64,000 bases of DNA from Cellulomonas flavigena DSM 20109 (GTDB lineage: Bacteria; Actinomycetota; Actinomycetes; Actinomycetales; Cellulomonadaceae): the NCBI RefSeq assembly GCF_000092865.1, contig NC_014151.1, forward strand, positions 1,860,001 through 1,924,000, written 5' to 3'. The notes beneath the pieces are model-generated. The model was not told the DNA's origin, did no database searches, and saw only the letters and a list, made by a program, of their open reading frames with translations. The position numbers were made by a program, and so were the translations under genes. This document shows positions 11,522-25,283 of the stretch, piece by piece; the stretch's first letter is position 1, and each line of letters starts with the position of its first letter.

Positions 11522-12255
11522 GCCGCACCCGTCGGTGCGACGGCCGGCTCCGCCGCCATGAGCGCGCGGTAGCGCGCGAGCGCCGGCCCGGGCGCGTCGT
11601 CGGCGACCACCTGCCCGCCGTCGACGACGAGCACGCGCTCGGCCCGTGCCGCGGCCTCCAGATCGTGCGTGACGACCACGACCTGCTGGTCGAGCGACGC
11701 GAGCAGTGCGTCGACGTGCGTGCGCCACCGCAGGTCGAGCAGCGTCGTCGGCTCGTCGCACACGAGCACGGCCGGGTCGGTGGCGAGCACGGCGGCCAGT
11801 GCCAGGAGCTGCCGCTGACCGCCGGACAGCGCGTGCACCGAGACGTGGGCGCGGGCGCCGAGCCCGAAGCGCGTGAGCACGTCGAGGGCCCGGGCCTCGC
11901 GCTCGCGGGCGTCGGGAACGGTGCGGCGCAGCGAGAGCGCGACGTCCTCGACGGGCGTCGGCATGACGATCTGCGCGTCGGGGTCGGTGAAGACGAACCC
12001 CACACGCCGCCGCACCGCCGGGCCGTCCGTCGCGGTGTCGAGGCCGTCGACGCGCACCTGCCCTGCCGAGGGCAGGACGAGCCCGTTGAGGAGCCGCGCG
12101 AGCGTCGACTTCCCCGAGCCGTTGGCGCCGACGACGGCGACGTGCCGCTCGGTCAGCCGCAGCGACACCGGCCCGAGCAGGCGCACGACGCGGTCCGGGC
12201 CACCGGCGGGGTCCGGTGACCACGCGGTGACCTCGGCCGCGTCGAGCTCGATCAC
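11518..12255 (-). CDS. bioM: ECF transporter ATP-binding protein (BioM)
   Basis: A 245-residue ABC ATPase of the energy-coupling factor type. Walker A is VGANGSGKST, followed by the FTDPDAQIVMPTPVEDVA segment characteristic of ECF ATPases, the LSGGQRQ signature and the CDEPTTLLDL Walker B. It starts with a GTG 16 nt after the bioY stop and overlaps the permease start by ATGA. One ATPase gene is present, so a homodimer is expected. Confidence 0.9.
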   Translation of the reverse strand: MIELDAAEVTAWSPDPAGGPDRVVRLLGPVSLRLTERHVAVVGANGSGKSTLARLLNGLVLPSAGQVRVDGLDTATDGPAVRRRVGFVFTDPDAQIVMPTPVEDVALSLRRTVPDAREREARALDVLTRFGLGARAHVSVHALSGGQRQLLALAAVLATDPAVLVCDEPTTLLDLRWRTHVDALLASLDQQVVVVTHDLEAAARAERVLVVDGGQVVADDAPGPALARYRALMAAEPAVAPTGAA

Positions 12256-12271
12256 GTGCGCGCCGTGCCGC

Positions 12272-12949
12272 TCAGCGTCGACGCAGGTCGGGGAAGGCGC
12301 GCAGCACGGCGAGCGTCACGGCGGCGGCGAGCAGGTTCTTCGCGACGTCGCCGGGCCAGTAGACGACGTCGATCGCGAGCGCCTCGCCCGGCCCGATGCC
12401 GAGCCGCGCCATGAGGCCGAGGATCCCCGCCGGGTGCGTGACGAGGAACGACGACCCGAGGCCGGCGGCGACGAGCAGCAGGTAGCGCCACCGGGGACGG
12501 GCGCGGAGCGCGTAGCCACCGAGCCACCCGGCGACCGCGGCGGCGAACGGGAAGGCGAGGAGGTAGCCCACGGACGGACCGCCCAGCACACCGAGCCCGC
12601 CGGTCATGCCGGCGAAGACGGGCGCACCGGCCAGGCCGACGGCGAGGTAGAGGGCGACAGCGAGGAACCCGCGGCGTGCCCCGAGCACGAGACCGGCCGT
12701 GACGACGCCGAACGTCTGGAGCGTGATGGGGACCCCCGACCCCGTGGGGATCGGGGGCACGAGCGCGCACGCCGCGACGAAGGCCGCGAAGGTGGCCACG
12801 AGGGCGAGGTCGGTGCTCGCCCGGTGCGCGACCCGTGGCGCCGGGGGCGCGGCGACGACCGGGTCCTCGTGCGCCGCGGCGACGGGCTCGTGCGGGACCG
12901 TGGTGGTCGGGGCAGTCGTGGGGCTGTCGTCCGGGAATCGGGTGGACAT
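12272..12949 (-). CDS. bioY: BioY, biotin-binding subunit of an ECF importer
   Basis: A 225-residue S-component that binds biotin in the membrane. After a polar N-terminus of about 50 residues there are six hydrophobic helices, with the BioY signatures PIPTGSGVPITLQTFGV and GGPSVGYLLAFPFAA. GGGAG lies about 8 nt before the ATG. It heads the bioY-bioM-bioN operon. No biotin synthesis gene is in the window, so this looks like a scavenging system. Confidence 0.92.
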   Translation of the reverse strand: MSTRFPDDSPTTAPTTTVPHEPVAAAHEDPVVAAPPAPRVAHRASTDLALVATFAAFVAACALVPPIPTGSGVPITLQTFGVVTAGLVLGARRGFLAVALYLAVGLAGAPVFAGMTGGLGVLGGPSVGYLLAFPFAAAVAGWLGGYALRARPRWRYLLLVAAGLGSSFLVTHPAGILGLMARLGIGPGEALAIDVVYWPGDVAKNLLAAAVTLAVLRAFPDLRRR

Positions 12950-13014
12950 GCGGTGGCTCCCGCCGGTGAGGGGTCGATGTCACGTCTGGACGGCCGGGCG
13001 CCCGACCGCTCGCC

Positions 13015-13035
13015 ACGCTAGCGGCTGGGTACGAT
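13015..13035. promoter_or_regulatory. Divergent -10 elements for bioY and the ABC-F gene
   Basis: TAGCGT on the minus strand (13015-13020) and TACGAT on the plus strand (13030-13035) are only nine bases apart and face away from each other. Both leave leaders of about 60 nt carrying Shine-Dalgarno sequences. The promoters must compete for space. No clear biotin operator was seen. Confidence 0.45.
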
Positions 13036-13100
13036 GGTCGGCGTTTGTGCCGGGAGCCAGAACCCGCCCGGTCTTCTCGTAGGAAACCGAGGAACCCCCT

Positions 13101-17062
<3,962 letters not shown>

Positions 17063-17124
17063 CCCCTCGACCACCACCGCCGGCGCCCCGCGGCCCGGCC
17101 CACCCGACCGAAAGGCACCTGGAC

Positions 17125-17892
17125 ATGGCACTGCTCGAGGGCAAGACCCTGCTCGTCACCGGCGTCCTGACCGACGGCTCGATCGCGTTCCACGTCGCGC
17201 GGCTCGCGCAGGAGCAGGGCGCGAACGTCGTGCTCACGTCGTTCGGCCGCCAGCTGCGCCTCACGCAGGCGATCTCGCGCCGCCTGCCGCAGGCCGCGCC
17301 CGTCGTCGAGCTCGACGTGACCGACGCCGACGATCTGGCCGCGCTCGCGGATCGCGTGCGCGAGCACGCCGACCACCTCGACGGCGTCGTGCACTCCATC
17401 GGGTTCGCGCCGCAGTCCGTCATGGGCGGCAACTTCCTCGCCGGCGAGTGGGACGACGTCGCCACGGCCGTGCACGTCAGCGCGTACTCGCTCAAGGCGC
17501 TCGCGGTCGCGACGCAGCCGCTGCTGACGCGCGGCTCGAGCCTCGTCGGCCTGACGTTCGACGCGCGCTACGCGTGGCCCGTCTACGACTGGATGGGTGT
17601 CGCGAAGGCAGCCTTCGAGTCCACGGCGCGCTACCTCGCGCGGGACCTGGGCCCGCAGGGCATCCGGGTCAACCTCGTCTCGGCCGGTCCCATCCGGACG
17701 ACGGCCGCCAAGTCGATCCCCGGCTTCGAGGCGATGGAGGGTGGCTGGCCCGACCGTGCGCCGCTCGGCTGGGACGTCAGCGACCCGGAGCCGACCGCGC
17801 GTGCGGTCGCCGCCCTGCTGTCGGACTGGTTCCCCGCGACGACGGGCGAGATCGTGCACGTCGACGGCGGCGTCCACGCCATGGGTCTGTGA
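17125..17892 (+). CDS. fabI: Enoyl-ACP reductase FabI
   Basis: A 255-residue NADH-dependent enoyl-ACP reductase completing each cycle of fatty acid synthesis. It has the FabI-type glycine-poor cofactor loop (TGVLTDGSIAFHVA) and the Tyr154-x6-Lys161 pair (YDWMGVAK), which separates it from FabG-type dehydrogenases. An LTFDAR segment in place of LTYLG-type sequence is usual in the actinobacterial branch. A weak AAAGG lies upstream of the ATG. This family is the target of triclosan and isoniazid-type inhibitors. Confidence 0.93.
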   Translation: MALLEGKTLLVTGVLTDGSIAFHVARLAQEQGANVVLTSFGRQLRLTQAISRRLPQAAPVVELDVTDADDLAALADRVREHADHLDGVVHSIGFAPQSVMGGNFLAGEWDDVATAVHVSAYSLKALAVATQPLLTRGSSLVGLTFDARYAWPVYDWMGVAKAAFESTARYLARDLGPQGIRVNLVSAGPIRTTAAKSIPGFEAMEGGWPDRAPLGWDVSDPEPTARAVAALLSDWFPATTGEIVHVDGGVHAMGL

Positions 17893-17959
17893 CGCCGGAC
17901 GTCGCGTTCGTCACGTCCCGCACGGCCGCCGTCGGTGCGTCCGCGGCCGTGCGGGGTGG

Positions 17960-17965
17960 CACCCT
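17960..17965 (+). promoter_or_regulatory. Possible leaderless -10 element for the phosphatase gene
   Basis: CACCCT keeps A2 and T6 of a -10 and lies 6 nt before the GTG at 17972. Weaker match than most. Confidence 0.3.
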
Positions 17966-17971
17966 GGGGGA

Positions 17972-18493
17972 GTGACACTGCACCGCCTCGTCCTCCTGCG
18001 GCACGCGAAGGCCGAGCCGGCCGGCGCCGTGGTCGACCACGAACGTCCGCTCGCGCTGCCCGGCCGGCGGCAGGCGTCCGCCGTGGGCGCGGCGCTCGCG
18101 GCCGCCGGTCTGGCCCCGACGCACGTGCTGTGCTCGTCGGCGCTGCGCACGCGCCAGACGTGGGAGATCGTGCGCACCGCGCTGCTGGCGGCCGGGGCCG
18201 GCGCGCCCAGCGTGTCCGTCACGGACGACCTCTACGACGCGTCCACCGGCGACCTCGTCGCCGCCCTGCAGTCCCAGCCCGACGACGCGACGACCGTGCT
18301 CGTCGTGGGGCACGAGCCGACCGTCTCGCACGCGGCCGGCGTGCTCGCCGGACCGGGGTCCGACGAGGCGGTCGTCGCGCGTGTGCGGAGCGGGGTCCCC
18401 ACCGCGGCGTGGAGCGTGCTCGAGCACGACGGGCCGTGGGACGAGGTCGGTCCTGCCGCGCTGCGGCTCGTGCGCCTCGAGCGCCCGGCCTGA
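17972..18493 (+). CDS. Histidine phosphatase family protein (SixA-like)
   Basis: A 173-residue single-domain histidine phosphatase. The phosphoacceptor motif is LLRHAKAEP at residues 7-15, with the second conserved arginine in CSSALRTRQTWE and the second histidine in VVGHEPTVS. It matches SixA-type phosphohistidine phosphatases in size. It starts 79 nt after fabI and may have its own promoter. Substrate unknown. Confidence 0.85.
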   Translation: MTLHRLVLLRHAKAEPAGAVVDHERPLALPGRRQASAVGAALAAAGLAPTHVLCSSALRTRQTWEIVRTALLAAGAGAPSVSVTDDLYDASTGDLVAALQSQPDDATTVLVVGHEPTVSHAAGVLAGPGSDEAVVARVRSGVPTAAWSVLEHDGPWDEVGPAALRLVRLERPA

Positions 18494-18535
18494 CGTGCCG
18501 CGGCTCGCCTGACGTCCTGCGCCGCGGCTGCTGCG

Positions 18536-19186
18536 TCAGGCCGCGAAGGGCGCGAGCGCCAGCACCGCGTCGAGGCGGCCGGCGACGGCGTGGTCCGCGG
18601 CCTGCGCGACGACGGGCTTGGCGTTGAACGCGATGCCCGTGGCTGCCGCGGCCAGCATGTCGAGGTCGTTCGCGCCGTCGCCGATCGCGATCGTCCGCTC
18701 CATCGGCAGGCCGAGCTCGGCCGCCCAGGCCGCGAGCGTCGCCGCCTTCGCCGCGCGGTCGACGACGGGGCCGTCGACGCGTCCGGTGAGGCGCCCGTCG
18801 CGGACCTCGAGGCGGTTGGCGTGCACGCGCGTGATGCCGAGCCGCGCCGCGAGCGGCCGGGCGACCTCGACGAAGCCGCCCGACACCAGGCCCACCGGCC
18901 AGCCCCGGTCCTGCAGCTCGGTGACCAGCTCGGCTGCGCCGGGCGTCAGCTCGACCTCGGCCAGCACGTCGTCGAACACCGCGACGGGCAGCCCGGCCAG
19001 GGTCGCGACGCGCTCGTGCAGCGACTGCGCGAAGTCGATCTCGCCGCGCATCGCGCGTTCGGTGATGCCCGTGACGAGCGCCTCCGACCCCGCGTGGGCG
19101 GCGAGCATCTCGACGACCTCTCCCGTGATGAACGTGGAGTCGACGTCCATGACGACGAGCCGGGTCGCAGCCGTACCGTTGTGCAC
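18536..19186 (-). CDS. serB: Phosphoserine phosphatase SerB
   Basis: A 216-residue HAD-superfamily phosphatase for the last step of serine biosynthesis. The nucleophile motif is DVDST with Asp14 and Asp16; the SGGF segment and the late GDGANDLDM metal motif agree with SerB. It lacks the N-terminal ACT domains found in mycobacterial SerB2. The GTG start is set by TAGCCT exactly 6 nt upstream. It is convergent with the phosphatase gene. Confidence 0.92.
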   Translation of the reverse strand: MHNGTAATRLVVMDVDSTFITGEVVEMLAAHAGSEALVTGITERAMRGEIDFAQSLHERVATLAGLPVAVFDDVLAEVELTPGAAELVTELQDRGWPVGLVSGGFVEVARPLAARLGITRVHANRLEVRDGRLTGRVDGPVVDRAAKAATLAAWAAELGLPMERTIAIGDGANDLDMLAAAATGIAFNAKPVVAQAADHAVAGRLDAVLALAPFAA

Positions 19187-19192
19187 GTCCGC

Positions 19193-19198
19193 AGGCTA
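19193..19198 (-). promoter_or_regulatory. Leaderless -10 element for serB
   Basis: TAGCCT on the minus strand is 6 nt before the GTG at 19186. A perfect GC palindrome (19202-19215) lies just upstream and could belong to the glgC 3' end. Confidence 0.55.
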
Positions 19199-19275
19199 GC
19201 GGCCCGCCGGCGGGCGGAGCGCACGCGTCCGCATGCCGTGCGACCCACCGCCCGGCCGCTCCGAACCGGAGGGTG

Positions 19276-20517
19276 TCAGTCGGTGATGACCGTGCCCTTC
19301 GGTACCACGGTGATCCCGCTGTCGGTGACCGTGAACCCGCGCGCGCGGTCGTGCTCGGGGTCCAGGCCGATGCGCGCCCGCTCGGGGACGATGACGTTCT
19401 TGTCGAGGATCGCGCGGTGGATCTGCGCGTACCGCTCGACCTGCACGCCGTCCATGAGCACGGAGTCCGTGACCTGCGCCCACGAGTGCAGGCGGATGCC
19501 GGGGGACAGCACCGACCCCGACACGGTGGCACCCGAGACGACGACGCCGGGGGAGACGATCGAGTCCGCCGCGTGCCCGAGCCGGCCGGCGCCCGCGTGC
19601 ACGAACTTCGCCGGCGGGAGGCCCGTGTACCCGGTGAACAGCGGCCACGCGTCGTTGTAGAGGTTGAAGACGGGCTCGACGGAGATCAGGTCGTGGTTGG
19701 CGTCGAAGTACGAGTCGATCGTCCCGACGTCGCGCCAGTAGTCGCGGTCCCTGTCGGTCGAGCCCGGGACGTCGTTGCGGATGAAGTCGTAGACGCCGGC
19801 GGTGCCGCGCTCGACGAACCACGGGACGATGTCGCCGCCCATGTCGTGCCGCGAGTTCACGTCCTCGGCGTCGACCGTCACCGCCTCGACGAGCGCGTCG
19901 GCGTTCGCCACGTAGTTCCCCATCGACGCGAGGATCTCCAGCGGCGAGCCCGGCACCGGCGTCGGGTCGGACGGCTTCTCGCGGAACGCCGCGATGCGCG
20001 TCGGGTCGCCCGGCACGGTCTCGATGACGCCGAACTGGTCGGCCATGTCGATCGGCTGGCGGATGCCCGCGACGGTCAGCTCGGCGCCGGACTCGATGTG
20101 TGCGTCGACCATCTGGGAGAAGTCCATGCGGTAGACGTGGTCGGCGCCGACGACGACGACGATGTCGGGGCGCTCGTCGTCGATGATGTTGAGGCACTGG
20201 TAGATCGCGTCCGCGCTGCCCAGGTACCAGTGCTTGCCGACCCGCTGCTGCGCCGGGACCGCCGCCACGTAGTTGCCGAGCAGGGCCGACATGCGCCACG
20301 TCTTCGACACGTGCCGGTCCAGCGAGTGCGATTTGTACTGCGTCAGCACGATCACGTGGAGGTAGTGCGAGTTGATGACGTTCGACAGGGCGAAGTCGAC
20401 GAGCCGGTAGATGCCGCCGAAGGGCACGGCGGGCTTCGCGCGGTGCGCGGTGAGCGGCATGAGGCGCTTGCCCTCCCCTCCGGCGAGGACGATGGCGAGG
20501 ACACGCGGCGCTGGCAT
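19276..20517 (-). CDS. glgC: Glucose-1-phosphate adenylyltransferase GlgC
   Basis: GlgC makes ADP-glucose from glucose-1-phosphate and ATP, the committed step of glycogen synthesis. The 413-residue protein has the nucleotide site [13 protein letters not shown] near residue 11, HVYRMDF in the sugar-binding region, AFREKP, and a C-terminal left-handed beta-helix. The ATG is set by TAGGTT 6 nt upstream. It is divergent from glgA, which uses the product. Allosteric control is typical of the family. Confidence 0.96.
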   Translation of the reverse strand: MPAPRVLAIVLAGGEGKRLMPLTAHRAKPAVPFGGIYRLVDFALSNVINSHYLHVIVLTQYKSHSLDRHVSKTWRMSALLGNYVAAVPAQQRVGKHWYLGSADAIYQCLNIIDDERPDIVVVVGADHVYRMDFSQMVDAHIESGAELTVAGIRQPIDMADQFGVIETVPGDPTRIAAFREKPSDPTPVPGSPLEILASMGNYVANADALVEAVTVDAEDVNSRHDMGGDIVPWFVERGTAGVYDFIRNDVPGSTDRDRDYWRDVGTIDSYFDANHDLISVEPVFNLYNDAWPLFTGYTGLPPAKFVHAGAGRLGHAADSIVSPGVVVSGATVSGSVLSPGIRLHSWAQVTDSVLMDGVQVERYAQIHRAILDKNVIVPERARIGLDPEHDRARGFTVTDSGITVVPKGTVITD

Positions 20518-20523
20518 GTGCCC

Positions 20524-20529
20524 AACCTA
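20524..20529 (-). promoter_or_regulatory. Leaderless -10 element for glgC
   Basis: TAGGTT on the minus strand is 6 nt before the ATG at 20517. Confidence 0.55.
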
Positions 20530-20573
20530 GGGCCGCACGGGCCTCCCGGCACGGTGCACGGCGCATCGGGCGC

Positions 20574-20579
20574 TAGCGT
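20574..20579 (+). promoter_or_regulatory. -10 element for glgA
   Basis: TAGCGT lies 45 nt before the GTG at 20625, giving a short leader that carries GGAGG at 20615-20619. The glgC and glgA promoters share a 107-nt divergent region. Confidence 0.45.
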
Positions 20580-20624
20580 GTCGCCAGACGACCGGCGGCG
20601 GGCCGGTCACGACTGGAGGCAACG

Positions 20625-21854
20625 GTGCGCGTCGACCTGCTGACCCGTGAGTACCCACCCCACGTGTACGGGGGCGCCGGCGTCCACGTCGCGGGGCTCA
20701 CGGCCGTGCTGCGCGAGCTGATCGACGTGCGCGTGCACAGCTTCGACGAGCCCGTCGCCGAGCCCGGCACGCACGGGTACGCGGTGCCCGGCGGCCTCGC
20801 GGGGGCCAACGCGGCGCTCGCCACGATGGGGGTCGACCTCGCGATCGTCGACGGCATCGGGCGCGACACCGCGGACGGCGGCACCGACCTCGTGCACTCC
20901 CACACGTGGTACGCGAACCTCGCGGGGCATCTCGCGGCGCTGCTGTACGACGTGCCGCACGTCCTGACCGCGCACAGCCTGGAGCCGCTGCGGCCGTGGA
21001 AGGCCGAGCAGCTCGGTGGTGGGTACGCGCTGTCGTCCTGGGTCGAGCGCACCGCCTACGAGGCGGCCGCCGCCGTCATCGCGGTCAGCGGTGGCATGCG
21101 CGAGGACATCCTGCGCTCCTACCCGGCGGTCGACCCCGCCAAGGTGCACGTCGTGCACAACGGCATCGACCTGGACGGGTGGCAGCGGCCGACGTCGGAC
21201 GAGGGCCTGGCGCACGCGCGTCGCGTCGTGCAGGACCTCGGCATCGACCCCGACCGCCCGGCCGTGGTGTTCGTCGGGCGGATCACGCGGCAGAAGGGGC
21301 TGCCGTACCTGCTGCGGGCCGTCGAGACGCTGCCCGCCGACGTCCAGGTCGTGCTCTGCGCCGGCGCCCCCGACACCCCCGAGATCCTCGCCGAGGTCAC
21401 CGGGCTCGTCGAGGAGCTGCGCACCCGCCGCTCCGGGGTCGTGTGGATCGAGCGCATGCTGCCCCGCGACGAGCTCGTCGCGGTGCTCGCGCACGGCACG
21501 GTCTTCGCGTGCCCGTCGGTCTACGAGCCGCTCGGCATCGTCAACCTCGAGGCCATGGCCGTGGGCCTGCCCGTGGTCGGCACCGCGACCGGCGGCATCC
21601 CGGAGGTCGTGGACGACGGCGTCACCGGGGTGCTCGTGCCGATCGACCAGGTGCAGGACGGCACGGGGACGCCCGTCGACCCCGACGCGTTCGTCGCGGA
21701 CCTGGGCGCCGCGCTGCGCGACGCCGTCGCCGACACCGAGCGGGCGGCACGCTGGGGCGAGGCGTCGCGGCGGCGCGTCGAGGACCACTTCTCGTGGCAC
21801 GCGATCGGCGAGCGCACCCTCGAGGTGTACCGGAGCGTGCTCCGGGGAGCGTGA
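20625..21854 (+). CDS. glgA: Glycogen synthase GlgA (actinobacterial GT4 type)
   Basis: A 409-residue glycosyltransferase that adds glucose from ADP-glucose, or in actinobacteria may form maltose-1-phosphate (GlgM activity). It has the N-terminal TREYPPHVYGGAGVH, HSHTWYANLAG and the sugar-nucleotide site GRITRQKGL and PSVYEPLGIVNLEAMA. GGAGG lies 5 nt before the GTG. It is shorter than the enterobacterial GT5 GlgA, which fits the actinobacterial branch. It is convergent with the next gene, stop codons being 3 nt apart. Confidence 0.93.
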   Translation: MRVDLLTREYPPHVYGGAGVHVAGLTAVLRELIDVRVHSFDEPVAEPGTHGYAVPGGLAGANAALATMGVDLAIVDGIGRDTADGGTDLVHSHTWYANLAGHLAALLYDVPHVLTAHSLEPLRPWKAEQLGGGYALSSWVERTAYEAAAAVIAVSGGMREDILRSYPAVDPAKVHVVHNGIDLDGWQRPTSDEGLAHARRVVQDLGIDPDRPAVVFVGRITRQKGLPYLLRAVETLPADVQVVLCAGAPDTPEILAEVTGLVEELRTRRSGVVWIERMLPRDELVAVLAHGTVFACPSVYEPLGIVNLEAMAVGLPVVGTATGGIPEVVDDGVTGVLVPIDQVQDGTGTPVDPDAFVADLGAALRDAVADTERAARWGEASRRRVEDHFSWHAIGERTLEVYRSVLRGA

Positions 21855-21859
21855 GGTGG

Positions 21860-22618
21860 TCAGGGCCGCGTGAGGTAGGTCGCGGCCGCGGCCATCGCGC
21901 GCCGCGCGCCGCGGTCCACCTCGCGCAGGGCCGTGGACCGCTGGACGGCCTGCCACGTGTTGACCGCGCCGCCGTCGTCCTGCGTGGCGAGCGCGACGAT
22001 GCCGCGCAGACGGGCGGCGCTCGACAGCACGCGCAGCCGCTGGCCCTCGACGCCGCGGGGCAGGCGCCGCTCGGGCAGCGCGCCGTCGCGGACGTCCGCG
22101 ATCGCGTCGGCCGCGTCGGGGCGCCAGCGCTCGACACCCAGGGACACCAGCGCCTCGGTGGCGGTGAGCAGGCCCTGGCGCAGTCCGCGCTCGGCCTCCT
22201 CGAGCGTGCCGACCTGCGCCCACGCGGCCGTGCGCCAGTCCGGGACGGGCGCGGCGCGCCACGTCACGAGGTGCCCCGGCTCGAGCTCCGAGCCGAACCG
22301 CTCGACGTGCGGCACGGCCGCGAGCGTGCGGGCGCCGGCGCGCAGCAGCACGCACTCACCGGCCTCGACGGCGTCGTGCGAGACCGGGGGCGGTGCCGCG
22401 ACGGGCTCGCCCGGCACGGGCAGCACGGCCGCCACCTCGTCGACGGGAGCACCCAGCCAGCGCACCCACTCCCGCAGGGTCAGCTCCTCGCCCTCCGCGT
22501 CGACCCGGTGCGGCTCGTCGTCCGCCTGGACGGCCGCGACGAGCCTGTCGGTGTCGCCGGGCAGCGCGAGCCACAGCGCCAGCAGGACGGAGCGGGGCAG
22601 GTCGAGCGCGGCAGCCAC
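21860..22618 (-). CDS. Conserved hypothetical protein
   Basis: I do not recognise this 252-residue protein. It has no signal peptide or membrane helix and is rich in Ala, Arg and Leu. A VEAGECVLLRAG segment in the first half is followed by a helical C-terminus. The start is set by TACCGT 6 nt before the GTG. It lies between glgA and the topoisomerase gene and is transcribed alone. Its coding nature rests on codon-position bias and the promoter match. Confidence 0.65.
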   Translation of the reverse strand: MAAALDLPRSVLLALWLALPGDTDRLVAAVQADDEPHRVDAEGEELTLREWVRWLGAPVDEVAAVLPVPGEPVAAPPPVSHDAVEAGECVLLRAGARTLAAVPHVERFGSELEPGHLVTWRAAPVPDWRTAAWAQVGTLEEAERGLRQGLLTATEALVSLGVERWRPDAADAIADVRDGALPERRLPRGVEGQRLRVLSSAARLRGIVALATQDDGGAVNTWQAVQRSTALREVDRGARRAMAAAATYLTRP

Positions 22619-22624
22619 GGCTCC

Positions 22625-22630
22625 ACGGTA
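22625..22630 (-). promoter_or_regulatory. Leaderless -10 element for the hypothetical gene
   Basis: TACCGT on the minus strand is 6 nt before the GTG at 22618. Confidence 0.5.
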
Positions 22631-22674
22631 GACGCTGCGGCACCACGTGGCCCGCACCGGCCGGACGGCCGGCG

Positions 22675-25155
<2,481 letters not shown>

Positions 25156-25271
25156 GGGCTGGTGTGCTCCTCGGGGTGCTGCGGCGGATCGGGGACGGAC
25201 GGACACGGTGCGGCGAGGCCGCGGCGGCCATTCTCCCCGCGTGGGGGCCCTCGTCCGTGCAGCCGCGCCGC

Positions 25272-25277
25272 TAGCCT
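25272..25277 (+). promoter_or_regulatory. Leaderless -10 element for the acetyltransferase fusion
   Basis: TAGCCT is 6 nt before the ATG at 25284. Confidence 0.55.
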
Positions 25278-25283
25278 GGCCGC